A DNA stretch of 64,000 nucleotides from Polytrichum commune (GCA_950295325.1 OX485805.1:31793501-31857500); one strand, 5' to 3'; numbered from the stretch's first letter, positions 1 to 12,530 are shown. Notes: generated from the letters alone by a model not told the origin. Made by a program: numbers and translations.

Positions 1-611
1 CAGGGACGGGAGGTCCTGTTGATGCATTTGTGTTATCTGCACAACTCCAGGGAGGTCACCCCCTTGTCAAGTTCAAAGTCGTGTGCAATAAAGATGCAAG
101 TAATACTTTGTAATACACATTTCAAAATTGGTCAAAAAATTCTGAATTTGTCTTCCATTGGTAAGTATTCATGTTATCTATTACACATCAAAAGATGGTA
201 ACCAAATTTGCTAGTCCTATTTGTATGAAACCTACCGTTTCTAGCTAGAGTAACGTAGAAAATAACTAAAAATATTAAATGTAGATAAGTAAACTGTTCA
301 CAAAATTTCACAAAAAGAGTTACTCTTAAATTCAATGGGACTTTTCGTTGAGAGTCAGTCCCCTATGATTTTTCATGCAATAAACATACAAGTAATACTT
401 TGTATACACATTGAGGGCCAAACTCACTTTAGCACCCCTTGGAATGCCAAAACAAGTTTGACCCCCAATGAACCAATATCACATCTTCCTCATTCAAACT
501 TCCACACTACTACCTCCAAGCATGCACCAAAAATCATCTAAAATGAAAGGTACTGTATGCAAAACAACTAGCTCCCGACCATATATAGTTATGTTGAGTT
601 CGAGAATAACT
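1..611. other. No gene recognised at window start
   Basis: AT-rich sequence with only short open frames lacking family motifs or convincing splice context. I see no RNA gene or repeat here. It may be the downstream flank of the minus-strand coding fragment that follows. Confidence 0.4.
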
Positions 612-1058
612 CTAATACATTGAATGTAGTATACTAACATGCGGGGAGTGACCCAGAGAATCAACACCAAATAAGGAAGTAGTACCATTTTCTGCAGACT
701 CCACAGAGACTGGAGGAGGGGAAACTTGTATTGCAACTGAAGGAATTATTGGCGCTACACTCGGAGTGACAACTTGTGATGAAGCTTGCAATGCTGGCCC
801 TGAGCTCCATGCACATCTTGGCCAAGTCCATGATGAGGGATGCATTTGGCCCCACCAGGGAGGAGGAAGAGGAGGGTGTTGGCCGGCAGAGAATTGCACC
901 CAGGGCGAGGGGACAGGTGGAGGATGAGGTGGCCACCATGGTGTAGGGTGCAGCGGGTTACCAGGAAATGCTCCATATTGGGGCTTCTCACAAGGAACCT
1001 GCAGTTTACAAAACTCCTCTCCACATTCAGAGGACTTCCATGTGAAACTAAGGGGCAC
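612..1058 (-). CDS. Proline-rich coding fragment, family unknown
   Basis: A minus-strand open frame of 148 codons. Its middle is rich in Pro and Trp (for example PPPVPSPW and PPPWWGQMHP), followed by a Ser/Val/Pro-rich stretch (VTPSVAPIIPSV, VSPPPVSVESAENG), as in low-complexity activation regions of plant transcription factors. No DNA-binding domain is visible. The first 30 or so codons lie in a segment present three times between 957 and 1850, so the upstream end is probably an exon edge or a duplication product rather than the true start. A second minus-strand frame overlaps it, so the choice of frame is uncertain. It could be the last exon of a gene or a pseudogene fragment. Confidence 0.3.
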   Translation of the reverse strand: MPLSFTWKSSECGEEFCKLQVPCEKPQYGAFPGNPLHPTPWWPPHPPPVPSPWVQFSAGQHPPLPPPWWGQMHPSSWTWPRCAWSSGPALQASSQVVTPSVAPIIPSVAIQVSPPPVSVESAENGTTSLFGVDSLGHSPHVSILHSMY

Positions 1059-1850
1059 TTTGCACCAGAGCTTGAGGGCCTAAGGCTTGAATGGATGAAC
1101 AAAGTTACATGGATTCCTACATGGCATGCAACACAATGGATGATGTTTCATGGTCTTCTGGATTTTGTGTCAAGCCCACCTCAAAGATGTGGGTTTAACA
1201 CAAAACTACAAGACCATGACACTTCAAAACCTCACAACCATGGTGTAGACTGCAGCTTACACGCACTGGGATCAGCAGTAGGAATGGCTATTGTTGGAAA
1301 AGAATGTAGTGAGCTACCAGGAATGCTCCATATTGGGGACTCTTACAAGGAACCTGCAATTTACAATATTATTCTCCACATTCAGAGGACTTACCTGTGA
1401 AACTCAGAGGCACTTTACATAAGAGCTTGAGGGCCCATGACCATTGAAATCTAAAATCTCTCATTGGAAGATTATGCCAAGACCATCTCACTTCCCTTTT
1501 TAACACTAGACCTTGAGGGACTACAGGACCAAGGGGGTTTAGTTGGATGAATGAACCTGCATGGCATGGATAATGATTCATGGTCTACTGGATTTTAAAT
1601 CAAGCCCACCTCAAAGAGGTGGGTCTAACACAAAACCGGGAGACCATGAAACTTCAAAATCTCACGATTCTTACACCTGACAACCATGGTGTAGGCTGCA
1701 GCTTACATGCACTGGGATCGGCCGTAGGAAGGGCTATTGTTTGAAAAGAACGTAGTGGGTTACCAGGATATGCTCCATATTGGGGCTTCTTACAAGTAAC
1801 CTGCAGTTTACAATACTTTTCTCCATTCAGGGGACTTGCATGTGAAACTA
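957..1850. repeat. Segment present three times in direct orientation
   Basis: Three related copies of about 90-120 bp lie at roughly 957-1078, 1315-1428 and 1759-1850. Each starts around TTACCAGGAA.TGCTCCATAT, followed by an 'aacctgcagtttacaa'-type core and a 'ctccattcagaggactt'-type end. Spacers also share blocks such as the 'gcttacatgcactgggatc' type. This looks like local segmental duplication rather than a mobile element with defined ends. Confidence 0.6.
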
Positions 1851-2094
1851 ACCATGTCTTGAATAAAGAGAAGAAGACTAGGAATACTAGGAACACGGGC
1901 CAGCTGCATTGTTGTTGAGTTAAGGAATTTGAGCCCTTTTACAGTAGCGCTCAAGTTGAGAGCTTGAATTTGCAATTTTCGGGAGTTTGATACTTGGAGT
2001 TGACAAGCTTTCATCCAAAGCTCAAACTAATGAGAGCTTGACCAATCCTCAATAGCTTGAACAAGGATGAAGCGGCCATGCTCAAAGTGAGATA

Positions 2095-4602
2095 TCAAAG
2101 GGGGAATGATACTAATAAAAAGGAGCATTCATGACAAGCCAAAGAATGCTTGGAAGCCCATTGACTTGGGGCCCACATAATGGGAGCTGGAACTCTTGCC
2201 ATTCCTGAGCTACCTTCATGAGATAACTTAGGATTTTGACCAAGAGCTTGTTTTACTTTAGCCACTTTTGAGATTTTCTTAACTGAATGTGTGACGGCCA
2301 AAGAGAACAAACTGCGCAAGAGAACTGTAGGCACCTTATATGGAACTGGATTAGCACTGTGAGAAGCAACGTCTTCTATTAAATCATGCTGGTGTTGAGG
2401 AGAGGTTTCGCAGGAACCACCATCTTTCTGGTGATCATCAGACGCTAAGTCCTCTTTCCATTGCATCTGCTCCTTGAGATCTCTCTGGAGCTCTCTGATT
2501 TGCAGGTGCAGGTTTGCAATCACATCTCCACATCTGTGACAACCATTTTCTGCACTGGCTACCTGATGTGCAGCACATATCCACATTTTAGACTTCTGAT
2601 ATGCAATGTAAGACATGCTTTTATATCATTCATCTAGGTTGCTCAAGGCGCATTTACACAAAACCACCAATTCAGTGGTTAATGGTTGTAATATACTTTC
2701 TGGCATGTTTTAGCAATAAGAGGGATAAGATGCATTGATGACAGACACAACTACTCTGCCTTGCCAAACTATGATACAAGGTCAAGTGGGATGGTTTGTA
2801 GTTCACCTTCTTTGGTTCTACTTTGTTTGTGGTTACTATGTGACACTGGGAGAGAACTTCAAGGCCAAAGTATTAGAGAGGATGTTTAGGAGGCAATAAC
2901 TTTTGAACAAACTTTCCACTAGAATTCATAAATTGTTGGTCTCCACTCCATGGATTGCATTTATAGGAACACAATCATTGAGGTCAAATTCAATCTTCAA
3001 CTACAAGAGTGGTTGTATGTAAACAAAAATAAATAAAATAATAGTTGCAGTAGAAAGGCGGTCCGAAGCACAACCACAACCACAACCATTCAAGTAGTTC
3101 TGTGTAAGCGCACGTTCAGAGATTACTATAAATCTCAGCACATACCAATTCCTTCTGGACGTTAGGGTCTTGGTCAGCCTCTTCAAAAACGACCTGCTGT
3201 CCTTCAGCTGGCTCAAGCTTTAACACAACTCCGCATTCTGCATTAACATCCTTTTGTGTAATTTTTACCCAGGTTTGTGCAATTTGAGTCATGACCAGGC
3301 AAACGGACTCAATTTCCGTAACAACAGTTTGTGCAACGACCTCCAGTTGCCACGACCCATCTTGCATTTCCTGTTGTGCATCGCCAGCAACCACAACTTT
3401 TGAGCTGGAAAATTGTGCGAAATCTGACTCTGAATGTGAATTTTGGAAATGTACAGCCTTACTCCCACCATTGGTTGCTGCAATGGACTCAGCTCTTTCA
3501 ATCAGTAATGACTGCAATGAAGAGCACATTTAAGAAGATGATTAGCAACACATAGACCATGTTATTACAGACTTTGATCTGGTCAAAACATTGGGAGAGA
3601 CTGTGCAGTCACCATTAATTACGACATTTTCTTTGTTTTCGTCATATATCGTAGCCACGCCCTTGATGATGGCTTCCTTTAGGATTGCCTGATGTTAAAT
3701 GGTACATTCACATCAACCTTTCCCTGAAACAACTGGATGCACTCTCTGACCTCACAAGTGGTCCTTCGTCGATGGAAACAACATATTTTCCATTATGTGA
3801 TGCCTACATATTTCGGTCCGGTGCGCATATAGAACGCATCTTCAAGCTTTACATTATTTTGATCATATAGAGGACGCTGGCAAATATATAGCCTGCTAAA
3901 TTCATTAGCCCTCCCATCATCCACAAAAGAAAATCCCGATAGCTTTAAATCCAAACGTTCCAATTCATCAAAATGAGTTGGATCCACAAAAGAGCTGGCA
4001 TCACGTGATCCCGTCACAACATTGCAGTGACTATAGTAGTAATCACACTCCAACAGGCAGAGAAATTCATCCATTTGCAAAACCGAGAAAATTAGGTTGG
4101 ATTTTAAAGCGCACCTGAAAAGTCTCCAAGTCTGTTCTGAATGATGAGATTGTTTTCGACAGCACCAAGTGCACAGATCGAAATTCTTGCAGTTTCCGCT
4201 TCTCTAATTCCAGTATTGTCTCAAGAGCTTCCATGCTGTCGAAAGCATCCGAAAACATGCCTCCTCGGAGGATTAAACTTTGCTTTGCTTTAAATAGATA
4301 CTGCCATCCCTTTAAAGAATTACATAATTAGGGCATGTCATTGTCCACAAGCAATTGGAGGAACCAGGGGACCGGTTTGCACTTGGTGTATTCGCCATAA
4401 CATTCAAAATGCTATCCTCCTCTGAGCCTGTTAAATTCCTATAAGGGAATCGAATTCTTCCTTCTCGTCGCACAAATTCATCCCTGGTCCGATCGCCACT
4501 GGATGCGACGACTTTGGCTGCAAGCTTGCTCATCTCGTCATTGCCTCTCAAATAAAACCGATCAGCTGAGCAGGGCCATGCCATCAACATAGATTCAAGC
4601 AA
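2095..4602 (-). CDS. Multi-exon gene, unrecognised family, coiled-coil near C-terminus
   Basis: Five 3' exons read on the minus strand join without breaking frame, all at phase 0: about 4306-4115 (donor CAG/GTGCGC), 4047-3808, 3688-3569, 3511-3146 (donor TTG/GTATGT) and 2595-2095 (stop TGA). A 5' exon beginning near 4602 (or the ATG of MSKLAAK downstream) is likely, but its junction to the second exon is unresolved. Visible features: a helical, charged stretch (MEALETILELEKRKLQEF), a Tyr-rich patch (CDYYYSHC), an acidic segment (VFEEADQDPNV), a Cys/His cluster (CHRCGDVIANL) leading into a heptad-like helix (LHLQIRELQRDLKEQMQ), and a basic segment (SVKKISKVAKVKQAL). I do not recognise the family and assign no function. 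Agreement of phase across all five exons is the main evidence that it is a real gene. A telo-box pair lies just upstream. Confidence 0.55.
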
Positions 4603-4693
4603 AAATTAATGACCAGAGGTCACCGAACGAGTTGAATAGCAAGTTAAGCACAGATTTGAGACACCTCCGGGAAGAAGAAATGCCAATTTACCG

Positions 4694-4709
4694 AAACCCT
4701 AAACCCTAA
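4694..4709. promoter_or_regulatory. Tandem telo-box motif upstream of the 2.1-4.6 kb gene
   Basis: Two overlapping AAACCCTAA motifs lie about 90 bp upstream of the proposed first exon of the minus-strand gene. In plants such telo-boxes are common in promoters and 5' leaders of housekeeping and cell-cycle genes. A role here is inferred from position only. Confidence 0.5.
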
Positions 4710-4877
4710 GCCCACCTTGAGCCTTGAATTACCTTCCTTCCATGCCGTAGAGAGCTTCTTGCTTCGACTTTAAATGAATAGTGTGCTCTTTAAGGTTTGC
4801 CACGTGTCAGTCTAACATTGATGGAAACCTCTTAAACCCCAGGTGGAAATTATAGTTTGGCATTTTGAAACCATGAA

Positions 4878-5255
4878 GCACCTTCTGATAATCCACATAA
4901 GGTATGCGGGTGTCGTTCCGTTACTTTTCTCAATCGGACATTTATATTCGATTGGTATGTGGTTATGTGAAGATCAAAGAATAAACATTATAATAACACA
5001 CATTCAAAAGAGGTTGGACTACGTCTTCAAGTTTTATCAACTACTCCACATTCAACAGCGAACACGATCGGGATGACTTATGTATTCAGTTAAATAGTCA
5101 ACAAACATGCACTTCCGATAACTGTAACTAAATCAAGGGAGGGTTAATTTTCAACGAAGTGTATGTTGATGGTCATCATAGATATCACTAATGCAACACA
5201 CATTTGAAGATGTCGATATGTTCAATAGAAGATGGAGAACAAGAAAAACAAGCCA
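4878..5255. repeat. Dispersed repeat R1, copy a
   Basis: First of three related copies (others near 10541-10850 and 14285-14640). Shared blocks in order: 'ataaggtatgcgggtgt', an 'attcgattggtatgtggt' block, 'aaaagaggttggactacgt', 'cacttccgataactgtaact', then 'agaagatggagaacaag'. Parts also resemble one arm of the palindromic element at 14.75-15.69 kb, so R1 may be a decayed single-arm derivative. No coding capacity is seen. Confidence 0.6.
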
Positions 5256-6782
5256 CTTAATGTTTGCATACCTTAGGAAGTGAAATGGTGACAAACATAT
5301 AAATAACATGAATTGAGCAACCCAAAATACAATGTAGTCCTCCAAGTACAATGTATGTTATGTGGCCAACCCCAACCAACTTGGAGTTTGGAACCTTTGG
5401 CCCATGATGCAGTGGCCACAAGGTCCAATGGGACAGCTTGGCCCTAAACAAACAAAATACCTAGTCCATGTTGGCCTTCTATGGTTCATGGTTTGTCTCT
5501 TTTTTTTTGGGGGGGGGGGGGGTAAGAGGTGACAATCTCAAGTTCGTTACAAACATTAATTACTTGTTGGTCACCATTCGAATGGCCATTTTTTTTATGT
5601 GTGAGTCATATAAATTATACAATCGTAGCATTTCACCATCTTCATGTAAGTAGGTTCACACTCATTGTGGCCATCTTGATGAGCTTGTCGCTTATGTGTT
5701 ACACCATTGTGCAACTTGTCCCATGATGTGGAATGCACCACACGCTCTTTAAAACTCACAAAGTCCTCAAAGGATGCTATGACATGAGGTCATGACCCGC
5801 TAATATATTTATGGTATCATTTAATTTTCCTTTTTTTCTTTCTTTATACCATATTAAACACATGATTTAGTGTGACATTGTAATTGATAAGCCATCTTCA
5901 TTAGAGTGGTCTTCATGATTTGTCATGTAGCAACAAGTGTCATATGACATCATCATCTGTTGTTGACATCTAGTGATTGCGAGGAGATTGATATGAATTG
6001 ATGATGATTAGTGTAGGCTAGATACGAAGGTTGGCTCTAAAGTTCAAGAACTACATTGTTTATGGTAAATAGTGTGGGCATATTTGTAGTGGGACTTACC
6101 CTATACCTGATGTAGATAGTTTGAACCTAGTTACCAGGAATGCACACCTGCCTGCGTTTTCAACATATTCATGGTGTTTATTATGCCATCCCCAACTCAT
6201 CCTTCAAATTTTATTTTGCGTCTTCATATACCCTTGTCACGATTTGTGATGAGCAGGATGCTATTCTAGGAACCCATCGTGATGATTGACTTGTTCTTCA
6301 ACATCATGCCAGCATTCCTGGTGACTTAACTTAATCTCAATATGCTATGGATGATGTTCATGTTATTGAACATCCTAAAGACTCTTAAATCTTCAGGGCA
6401 AGCTCCCATGGTTTCATCCATTGCATACAACATTTGCCTAATTTTGTTCAAACGGATTGCAAATGCATACCAGTTTCTTAATTCTTAGAAATAGAACTAC
6501 TGTCAGAGAGTACCCCATTTCACTTGATAACAAGAGCATTTACACTTTACACTGTTGCAATTTCATCCAGTAACTAGATGATACACTATCATGTATTTCT
6601 GAACACAGAAGCTTTTGTGCACAAAAGACCGAGATTGTCATTCGGAAACTGCACCTTAAATTCAGTACTGTCAGCTAGAAAAATCTGAGAGGATCGTAGA
6701 CTGCACTGCAGAATCCAACGGTCGACACAAAAGTAACTGCATGAAGAGAATGTAAAGAACATTGGTGACATTTGTCTAGAAT
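5256..6782. other. Intergenic, no gene recognised
   Basis: No family-like reading frame. A homopolymer junction of about nine T followed by 14 G lies at 5500-5522; this is a slippage- and assembly-error-prone site. The 3' end of the following minus-strand gene, including any 3' UTR, probably reaches into the right end of this stretch. Confidence 0.45.
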
Positions 6783-9700
6783 TTACGATGGTTGAATACC
6801 AGGTTGTCTTGACAAAGCTTCTGGCATCCGTTCTAGAAAGTAGCCTAGTGCTCCAGCAAACCCAAATATAAACACGAACATCATCAAGACTTTGAACAGG
6901 TAGGCAGGTGTGCATTCCTGCTTTCCACCTTCTGGCAGCTTTCCTCCTGGATAAAGGTCCTCCCAACTCTGTCACCAATGAAATGAACAATGTTAAGTAT
7001 TGACATAGTAATGACAGGCAGCTAATTTGCTTAAATGAAAAAAATTCCAACTCTTTGACAAGTACTGCTGATATGTTTTCTCAAGAAAATGAGCAATACA
7101 GCATGAGAATATCTTGTCAAATATCTCATGTATTCACTGACTCAAAACAGGACATAGAATACGTGAGATTTAACCTGTTTAGAGGTCATACTTACTTTGG
7201 CCCCATACAATGGGGTAGTATTTGCCAAAGTTGCTCCTCCCAGCAGAGTCTTGCTTGCACCTATTGATGAACATACATTGTAAGATTACCACCATTTACA
7301 GTGATATGGCAAACACCAATTTCTAATTTTTCAACCTCATTCATGAATTTTACAAGTGTATAAATATACTCCTATATTTGAGAAAGCTTGTTTGTATAGA
7401 CCTCTAACAGGTAGCAAGGGAACAGACCATTTGTACAACAAACACTGTAGAGGGATATACAACATGTCATGGAATCATACCAGGAAATCTGCATCAACAC
7501 AAGTTGTTCACAAAGAGTATGCAATGATTCTTTCCTTTTATAAGCAAGTCAAAGTGGTTATGCTGTAAACAAACAAGCGGAGAATAGTTTGTCCAACTTG
7601 CCTTCGTTGAGTGCCCAAGGGGCCTGACTGGATGAGGTCCAGGTGTAGAGATCCTGTGGAACAGTCTGGGTTTGACCCACCTCTGTCTCTGTCTCCATAA
7701 TCGTCTCATTTACTTTGAAGAAGACATCTTGCAACCACATTCAGACCCATCAGCACAGTTGCAATTTGTAGTGCAGGAAACAACAGAGGATATTCTTATA
7801 GACGGCTCCCATAGAGAACAATTTCTTTGGCTCGTTTACATTGTTGGCATTTGTAGAACTGGCATATAAACATCAGGCTTGCTATATTGTCACACTGGAT
7901 CAGTCTTGGTAGTTAAGCACAATAGACCTCTGAACCAGCGCACATCCTGCATATGTGGTCAATCTGGTCATTTCTCAGCAGGTTTTTCAGCAACCTTGCT
8001 TTTCCGACGGGGTTTTTCTGTGACACAGATTAATGTTATGAGTGGCTTAGATTTGAGGTGTATTTATTAAATTTTACATTGTGTGATGTGACTTACATAC
8101 CTTCCTTCCCTAATGTCCATAAAGACATGATTTCATTTTCACTAACAAAAGCTGTTTGCATTGTATACATATGGTCATATGTTTCTATGCACATCAAGAT
8201 ATGTCATAGACTTAAATATGATAAATGTGTTGGAAAAATCTCAACCCGAGCTATTGTCATCTCCATTTCATAAGGAATGTTCTATGTTAGTTTTTCCTGT
8301 TAAATATGCGAAAATGGAAGTTGTACAAGGTTAAACAATTTGGATGTGATCTATGACTTTCTATCAGCAGTTTGGCTTCATGAATATTTCACAAATCAAG
8401 CTCACAACTGTCACTTTAAAATGCAGAACACTCAGCAGATGATTAGGTTTAACATCTGAGCTGTACTTCAGGGCATATCCCAATCTTTTATGTGCCAATG
8501 TACAAAATACTCAACCCTCTTATTGTGCAGTGACCAAGAGAAACACTTTGAAATTGGGTGAAGCAGATGATACCTTCTGAGATTGCTTGCAATTTCCAAG
8601 CCTTGTCATACAGGATCAGCTCCACATCAGGCCCGAATTCGATCAGTTCTTCTCCCTCCTTACTAGCTGCAATGCAAACAACTGGCTTCATGTCATTGGG
8701 GAGCAGCTTGTTAAACCTCTCCACAGCAAATCCAGATCGCGTTCCTTTTGCAAATCGTTTTGTCTTCCCATCTGGCCCGATGACCTCCACGAACTGCAGA
8801 AGCAACCAATACAATCCATCCATGTTTCAGTTGGACCCTGAACATAGACAACAATGAACCAAAATGCAATCAAACAACCCCTCAACATGCAAATGTATAC
8901 AAGAATGTGTTTCTCAAATCTCTAATGCGAAGTACAAAACATCAAGTAACATACTTCATTTCTATAATAGCGTCATTACAATGTCTTAATAATCTGATTA
9001 TAATATTTTGGTGAGCTATTCTTACATCGAATTTAATATCCGGTGTGCACATTTTGCAGATTAAGGTTCACATATAACTCCTACGAGAATTGCTTCCAAT
9101 GATGAATTTCCTCTGCCTGCAACATGATTATGATGGTTTAGTTCCGAATTTTAGCCATTTCCTTTCATCACAAGTACATAAAATGTAGTACACTCGCTTT
9201 GACTCACTTTTAGTGGCAATCCTTGACCAACTAAGTAGTTTTATCTACGGTCCATGGTAACGAAGAACCCTAAACTTCAACCTGCAATTCCAGTCACATG
9301 GAAGACCTCGAAGCAGGCAATGAAAGCACAATGAAGAGCTTATTGCACTATAGCGTCAGTACAATGTCTTAAACATCTGCATCAATGTTATCTGGTGAGT
9401 TATTCTTACATCAAATCTAATGTCTGGTGTTCACATTTTGCAGATTAAGGTTCACATATAATCCCTATGAGGATTGCTTCCAGTAAGAAATATCCTTTGC
9501 CTGCGACATGAATATGATTATTTTATTCCAAATTTTAGCCCTTTCCTTTCATCACAAATACAGAATTGTAGTACACTCGCTTGGTTCACTTTCAGTGGCA
9601 ATTCTTGACCAACTAAGTGGTTTCATATATGGTCCACGGTAACCAAAACATGCATGCAAATCTCCAGGCACATGGAAGACCTTGAAGCAGGAAACGAAAA

Positions 9701-10133
9701 AGCACACGAGTGATCACTAATATAATTTATCTAAACATTTCACATGAATCCTTCTTAAAGTCGTCTAGTCACACAAACGATCAAGCAACCACAGAAAGCT
9801 TCAATTATATCACACGACCAGGTATTTCTTCAGACTACATTGAACAAAAACTATGAGATGTTCATATTTTTTTGAGACATCTCCATTAGGAAACATGCGT
9901 GCGATTGCATCCTTGCGTATCTCGATCGGGCTTGAAACCGATCAGGTTGAAAGATTAGTAAGCACCCTAGGGGAATGGTCGCTGTGAAAACCCTAATTGG
10001 CACAGAAACAGCACATTGTGATGAAGAAAGGCATGAATTTAGAGGAGGAGAGAGTATGAAAGAAAGGACACTAACAGGGAACGTCGAGGAGACGGACGCA
10101 TCTTCTGCGATCTCGCTTGCTTCCATCTCCGCC
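6783..10133 (-). CDS. Multi-exon gene for a single-pass membrane protein, unrecognised family
   Basis: Four exons are supported on the minus strand: 8793-8574 (acceptor CTGCAG, donor GAAG/GTATCA; begins FVEVIGPDGKTKRFAKG), one ending at 7602 (contains TWTSSSQAPWALNE), 7260-7196 and 6968-6783 (SWEDLYPGGKLPEGG to stop). The junctions 7602/7260 (phase 1) and 7196/6968 (phase 0) keep frame. The intron after 7602 uses a GC donor in near-perfect AG/GCAAGT context. The last exon holds one strong hydrophobic segment (LMMFVFIFGFAGALGYFL) close to the C-terminus. The first exon is uncertain: an ATG near 10133 opens an Ala/Ser/Glu-rich start (MAEMEASEIAEDASVSS). A plastid or other membrane location is possible, but I do not recognise the family. 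Bases 9.0-9.8 kb contain an imperfect internal duplication, probably intronic. Confidence 0.6.
9034..9690. repeat. Imperfect tandem duplication inside the long first intron
   Basis: The block around 9040-9330 (shared elements 'acattttgcagattaaggttcacat', 'ccttgaccaactaagtagtt', 'catggaagacct') recurs at about 9424-9690 with moderate divergence. The arrangement suggests a roughly 380-bp segmental duplication. It has no visible coding content. Confidence 0.55.
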
Positions 10134-10159
10134 ATCGCTGGAGCTCGTCGCAACCGAAG

Positions 10160-10540
10160 AGTGGTTCTCTAGTTCTCGCTCTCCCGCCTTCGAGCACTCC
10201 ATCTAGCCACACCTTAGATTCCTGCCGTTCATCTAGCCTGTTTCCTAGATTCTAGATATCTACCAACCGAACCCATCCACCTGTCAGTGTAGATCTTCTG
10301 CCTCCACTGGACACTTCCTCAAGGCTCAAGGCTAAAGGCATCTCATTTTTACTTCAAAGTCGGAACGTAGCTTCCACCTTGGAATCAAGTGGTCTCAACC
10401 AATGTAGACATGACATTTGGCAAAATCCAAAGATATTTTAATTCTAATTTTTAGAATGAAGTATCCTCTACGGTGTTGAAGGCGAACTTACTATTGGGGG
10501 AGACTTAAGTTGTGCAAAGAATTCACACTGCATGATAAGC
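10160..10540. promoter_or_regulatory. Upstream region of the 6.8-10.1 kb gene
   Basis: CT-rich sequence just outside the proposed first exon (10170-10330) with an AACCCTAATT telo-box-like motif near 9990 inside the presumed leader. This is the expected place for a promoter of the minus-strand gene. No TATA box is convincing. Confidence 0.3.
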
Positions 10541-10850
10541 TACAATAAGGTATGCGGGTGTTATTCGGGTGTTTCTTAAATAATACAAATCCATACACTT
10601 ATATTTGATTGGTGTGTGGTCAAGTGGTGATCGAAGAACCAGCATCACAAAGACACGTGTATGAAAGAGATTGGACTATGTCTCAAATTTTATTAACTAC
10701 TTCACATTCATTAGTGAACACAGTTGGGAGGACCTATGTATTTGATTAAGGAATTAACAAACATGCACTTCCAATAACCGTAACTAAATTGGGGAAGGTC
10801 CGGTTTTTCAATAGAAGATGGAGAACAAGAAATATTGATCGAATAACACC
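10541..10850. repeat. Dispersed repeat R1, copy b
   Basis: Same block order as the copy at 4878-5255: 'ataaggtatgcgggtgt', 'tatttgattggtgtgtggt', 'agagattggactatgt', 'cacttccaataaccgtaact', 'agaagatggagaacaag'. Substitutions and small indels throughout indicate an old copy. Confidence 0.6.
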
Positions 10851-11174
10851 TACATTAAAGAACAAAAAACACATCAAAGTTCTAGCATTGACATGAATGT
10901 GAGCCCGTTCTCCTTACAATGATCATATGTGACCGAGGTGCAAGGTAAGATGTATTGTCTTTCTTCATAAGGTGGGCTCTATGGGGTTGGGGGAGCTAAC
11001 ACCCGCACATTATAAGTGCATGCGTTCACACTTTTGAGCTCATTTGAAGAGCTCTATTAAACTATAAAATGTTTCATGTGGTAGGGATCATTGTTGTGAC
11101 ACACACTTATAGGAGAATGTCATAGGGCCTTGTTGAGTTCAACCTCTCATTTTGCAGCCTCCTTCATATCTCAC
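10851..11174. other. Intergenic, nothing recognised
   Basis: No reading frame, RNA gene or clear repeat seen. The stretch separates repeat R1b from the inverted-repeat element. Confidence 0.4.
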
Positions 11175-12530
11175 CGTCTACGATAAGGGAGAATCGACAG
11201 TTAGTTACAAATGAACCGGTTGAGTTTGAGAAATAACCGGTTGAAGTTCAAGATTGCAGGAAAATTACTGATCATTTTAGAGGATTTTGTAGAATATACC
11301 CCAATTTAATAAAGGAAACCCAAATGATGTCAACATGTAACTGGTTGGACTTGCAAACACTAGGATCTCAACCGATTATGCCCAAAAATCTCCCCGATCA
11401 CTGCTCACCATAACCATGGCTACATTAAAGTGATCACTAAATTGGTTTAATAACCTCAACATGTGCATGTGTAATGAGTGGACTCAAGTGGCTCAACCAA
11501 CCATTTGGAAGCGGTGAGGTCCCAAGTTTGGAACACTCCGCTAACACCCTTAATGTAGTAGTGCATGCCTAAGTAGGCCCTACACAATGCGATGACATGC
11601 CTATACATAAGCCTATTGTTTGATGAATTTTGTTTTGGTTGGGTAGACCTCACATATACAAATATTATGATTATATGCAAATTTTCCCATGTTAATGTTT
11701 CATCATTTGGTGGGTGCCACAATTGGTTTTGTCCCACTACACTATACCATATAATACTACTAAAATCGACCAATGATATTCGCCATTTTTACCTACTAAA
11801 TTGGTCGGTTTGCCAGGGACTTGACCACGTGATCCTTATAGTGAAAGTCAAATTAATCCAAATATGCAAACAATATGCTCACATCGGTGAATCCATAACG
11901 ATGAGTAAAGGTTATGGATCTTGCTTAGATAACTGCAAACTTTGTTACATCAAAAGTAGGTAAGTTAACCTAGGTCGGATTTGTCAGTACGGTGAGAGAG
12001 AAGCAATGTAAAATATTATAGTTGTCACTTGAAAGTGAGAAGAAGGCATGCTTGAATGCACAACAATTGTCTTCTTCTTCTTCTTCTTACTTTATACAAT
12101 TGCATTCATCAAATTGAGAAACTCCATAAGGTTCCATTTTTTTTGCCATTGGTGAAAGGTATGAAGTGCCACAAACCCTAGCCACCTCACCTATTACAAT
12201 AGGAATTGAAGGAAACAAGAGTGGCTCAAACCCAAGGCCTTAACCCATATCTCATGCAAGCTTTGCAGTTTAGCCACGTATGGCCAAAATAAGTGTCCAT
12301 GGAGATTTTTGGGCATATATGGTCGAACTTCAATTGTGTCCAAGTCCAATTGGTTACATGTCGACATCTTTTAGTTTTTTCTTTTTGAATTTGAGGTACA
12401 TTATGTTAACTCCTCTAAAATAAGCAATAATATTCACAAAGTCTTGAACTTCAACCAATCAATTCTCATACTCAATTGATTCGTTTGTAAGTAACGCAAG
12501 TTCTCCAAATTCATTGACAGGAATAGTTTG
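11175..12530. repeat. Inverted-repeat element with arms of about 220 bp
   Basis: The arm near 11175-11400 (blocks 'agttacaaatgaaccggttg', 'aaccggttgaagttcaag', 'actggttggacttg', 'gcccaaaaatctcc') recurs reverse-complemented at about 12310-12530 ('ggagatttttgggc', 'caagtccaattggt', 'gaacttcaaccaatcaatt'). About 900 bp of unrelated sequence lies between. Fragments of the same arm also occur near 27650-27720 and 61160-61220, so this is a dispersed family. No transposase is visible; the layout suits a non-autonomous DNA element. Confidence 0.55.

Noticed and set aside
612..1400. Plus-strand frame at 840-1400 as an alternative gene
   Set aside because: It overlaps the triplicated segment, has no family features and no conserved start. 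The minus-strand proline-rich frame is slightly more gene-like, and even that is weak.
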